Source of the DNA: Rhizobium vallis
GTDB lineage: Bacteria; Pseudomonadota; Alphaproteobacteria; Rhizobiales; Rhizobiaceae
Assembly (NCBI RefSeq): GCF_003985155.1
Contig: NZ_ML133687.1
Location: forward strand, 744,001-808,000
Direction: 5' to 3'
DNA: 64,000 nt
Position 1 is the first letter of the stretch. Each line of letters begins with the position of its first letter. The notes beneath the pieces were generated by a model, which was given only the letters and a program-made list of their open reading frames with translations, did not search any database and was not told the DNA's origin. A program made the translations under genes and the position numbers. This document shows positions 62,234 through 64,000 of the stretch, one piece after another.

Positions 62234-62522
62234 ACGCGTCCTTTTTGTCCTTGCTGCCGCCGGCCTGACTTCGGGCTGTGCCGACTACATGAACCATCGC
62301 GATACGATCACATTCGGGGCCGGGAACGCCATGGAAGCAAACAAGGCCATCCATACCGAGGACCCGTTCCCGCCGGAAGCCCAGCGAACCCGTATCGCAA
62401 GCGACGGCAAGGTGATCCGCAGGGTGGTCACTGAGTACCAGAATGGCGGGGCGGGCGTTATTCAGCCATCGCCTGCCATGGAGGCCAATGGTGCGGCCAG
62501 TGGGGCCACCGTTAGCCAGTAG
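62214..62522 (+). CDS. Small pilus-locus lipoprotein
   Basis: 102 residues. The start is a TTG at 62214 behind a perfect GGGAGG, overlapping cpaC by 20 bases. The lipobox LTSGC lies at residues 18-22, so it is a lipoprotein. ADYMNHRDTITFGAGNAMEA and HTEDPFPPEAQRTRIASDGK resemble a short segment of CpaD, but the rest of CpaD is absent. It is probably an outer membrane assembly factor or secretin pilotin of the tad locus, not full-length CpaD. Confidence 0.75.
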   Translation: MLLQNAKRVLFVLAAAGLTSGCADYMNHRDTITFGAGNAMEANKAIHTEDPFPPEAQRTRIASDGKVIRRVVTEYQNGGAGVIQPSPAMEANGAASGATVSQ

Positions 62523-62583
62523 CTGTTCGAAAGGCATGAACGGCGGCAGCGCGCCGGAAGGGAAAATGCACGAAACTGGGTCG

Positions 62584-62603
62584 TCACGGCGATAGCGCCG
62601 TGA
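62584..62603 (+). other. Hairpin just upstream of the TadG-like gene
   Basis: TCACGGCG (62584-62591), loop ATAG, CGCCGTGA (62596-62603): a perfect 8-bp stem ending four bases before a GGGGG ribosome site of the next gene. It could stabilise the mRNA or slow initiation. Confidence 0.5.
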
Positions 62604-62616
62604 TGGGGGTATGCCA

Positions 62617-64000
62617 ATGCTGAGCAGGGTTGTCAGACGGTTCTGGAACGATCATCGTGGCTATGTCATCGCCTTGACGCTCATCGCCATGCCAATGCTT
62701 CTCGGCTTTTCGCTGTTGGTCATCGATGTCGGCCGCAGCAGCAACCTGCATACCGATCTCCAGAACGCGGTCGATGCGATGGCGCTGGCGGGAGCCCGCG
62801 AACTCGATGGCCGCGATGATTCCATTTCGAGGGCGCAGACGGCGATCAAGAAAATCGCCAATAGCGCGGCTTTTTCCGGGGGCGGGACCGGCATGTCGCT
62901 TGGCTCGTATATTACCGTTGCCTACGACCCCGGAAACGATGCCGCGAGCACTGTCAACGTGCGTTTTCTGAAGAGCATCCCGGCCGACGACGATACGCCC
63001 ATCCCGTCTTCGATGGAAACGACCACGGCCAGCGAAGCTTCCTACGCCTGGGTCATCGCCAAGCCGCAGGCGATGCAGACGATCTTTCCGATCCCGGTTG
63101 GCTTCACCCGCAATACGATCAACATCGCTGCGGACGCCGTGGCGGTATACCACGCCAGCGCCTGCGACGTGACGCCGATCTTTATCTGCAATCCGTATGA
63201 GCCAGCGGGCAACACGAGTGAAAGCGCCAGCGACGTTGCAGCTGCGGCCTTGCACACTAATTTTGCGGCCGGCAATCTCTACGGGCGACAGATCGAGCTT
63301 CACAGCACTTCGGCGTCCAATCCCGGTCCCGGCAATTTCGGGTTCCTGCGGACCCCCTTGGGCAATGGTGCCTCCGTGCTGGCGGAGGCTCTTGCCACCG
63401 GCAATCCCGGTACCTGCTACACACAGGACAGCCTCGATACGGAGACCGGCGCAAAGGCGGGGCCGGTCGAGGACGGCGTGAATACACGCTTCGGCTTTTA
63501 CTCCTCGTCGTTCAACAAGGCGAACGGCGACTATCGTTACCGACCGGCGCAAGATGTACGCTCCGCTCAGACAATCAGCGGTAAGGGAAAGAAAGCCTGC
63601 GATACCTACGATCCGGTCATGGCCGGAGCCGTTGTCGGCGATGCCACCAAGGCTTTGCCGCTCGGCTACGGAGCGTCCATGACTTCGCTTTCCGGCGGCA
63701 AGATCAGCAGCAGCAACAATTGGCAGTACACGACATATTGGAATGTCGCGCAGGGGACGGCCGTACCGTCGGTGAGCACTGTCCTCAGCAACTACTCCAG
63801 TTATCCAGCGCCGACTGGAGCACCAAACCAACCATCCGCTTACGACGTTTATCGTTACGAGCTTGCAAACCCGTCTCTCATCAACCATGCCTCGGCGAAT
63901 GGTGAGACCGGAACACCGGCAACTGGCGGCCAGTGCTATACCGGCCCGGACCTTTCGAACTATACGGCGGCCGAATATGGTGATCGCCGCGAGATCTTCT
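62617..64000 (+). CDS. TadG-like pilus assembly protein (5' part)
   Basis: The frame is open from ATG 62617 (GGGGG seven bases upstream) to the window end, 461 codons seen. An N-terminal segment WNDHRGYVIALTLIAMPMLL and GFSLLVIDVGRSSNLHTDLQ followed by NAVDAMALAGARELDG is the TadE/TadG-like anchor and pseudopilin-like start. The remainder is a Ser/Gly/Asn-rich extracytoplasmic region with scattered cysteines. TadG-type proteins are minor pilus or assembly components. A von Willebrand A domain, if present, lies beyond the window. Confidence 0.82.
   Translation, partial: MLSRVVRRFWNDHRGYVIALTLIAMPMLLGFSLLVIDVGRSSNLHTDLQNAVDAMALAGARELDGRDDSISRAQTAIKKIANSAAFSGGGTGMSLGSYITVAYDPGNDAASTVNVRFLKSIPADDDTPIPSSMETTTASEASYAWVIAKPQAMQTIFPIPVGFTRNTINIAADAVAVYHASACDVTPIFICNPYEPAGNTSESASDVAAAALHTNFAAGNLYGRQIELHSTSASNPGPGNFGFLRTPLGNGASVLAEALATGNPGTCYTQDSLDTETGAKAGPVEDGVNTRFGFYSSSFNKANGDYRYRPAQDVRSAQTISGKGKKACDTYDPVMAGAVVGDATKALPLGYGASMTSLSGGKISSSNNWQYTTYWNVAQGTAVPSVSTVLSNYSSYPAPTGAPNQPSAYDVYRYELANPSLINHASANGETGTPATGGQCYTGPDLSNYTAAEYGDRREIF

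Overview
The window looks like a chromosomal segment of a fast-growing Rhizobium, close to R. leguminosarum or R. etli. This rests on the high GC content, the gene order feuNPQ - cycHJKL - degP - two-component pair - glnE - PAS histidine kinase, the Flp pilus genes of the CpaABC type, and protein sequences I recognise as rhizobial. I see no rRNA, tRNA, insertion sequence, prophage block or CRISPR array. The species-level assignment is inference.

Layout. 1-13 kb holds small, mostly divergent regulator/target units: an MFS exporter with a LysR regulator, a VOC protein, an HtrA-like pseudo-protease, a MocR regulator, a DUF983 protein, a LysR/glutathione-transferase pair, a pyridoxamine-oxidase-like protein with a DUF1348/TetR operon, a lone GH19 lysozyme-like gene opposite a 43-residue small protein, and a second MFS gene. 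13.5-16 kb is feuN-feuP-feuQ. 16-20.6 kb is a lipoprotein and the cycHJKL (ccmI-E-F-H) cytochrome c maturation operon, whose genes overlap by ATGA junctions. 20.8-27.7 kb is degP, an OmpR/EnvZ-type pair and glnE. 27.7-36.6 kb carries a membrane chemoreceptor, a PdhS-like PAS histidine kinase, aminopeptidase N and a soluble chemoreceptor with a C-terminal Cache domain. 37-42 kb has an EamA transporter, an unrecognised putative DNA-binding protein with an overlapping leader ORF, two small proteins, a family-4-like uracil-DNA glycosylase and a YegD-like Hsp70. 42-46.5 kb is an RND efflux operon. 46.7-58.5 kb holds a kinase-fold protein, an atypical SDR, ETF-ubiquinone oxidoreductase, an L,D-transpeptidase, an EamA/Lrp pair, mgtE with a structured leader, an MFS gene, a lipid kinase and a glutamine-synthetase-like enzyme. 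58.7-64 kb is the start of a tad/cpa pilus locus: cpaA diverges from pilA, cpaB, cpaC, a small lipoprotein and a TadG-like gene that runs off the end.

Shared themes. Candidate CtrA boxes (TTAA-N7-TTAA) precede the GH19 gene (two exact copies), pilA (one exact copy plus a TTAACCAT half-site), the L,D-transpeptidase gene (one mismatch) and, more weakly, the PdhS-like kinase gene. This suggests a cell-cycle input into wall remodelling and piliation. The mgtE leader can form two mutually exclusive hairpins, one of which hides the ribosome-binding site. Several enzyme-family members here have lost canonical catalytic or metal-ligand residues: the HtrA-like protein, the SDR, the APH-like protein and the uracil-DNA glycosylase.
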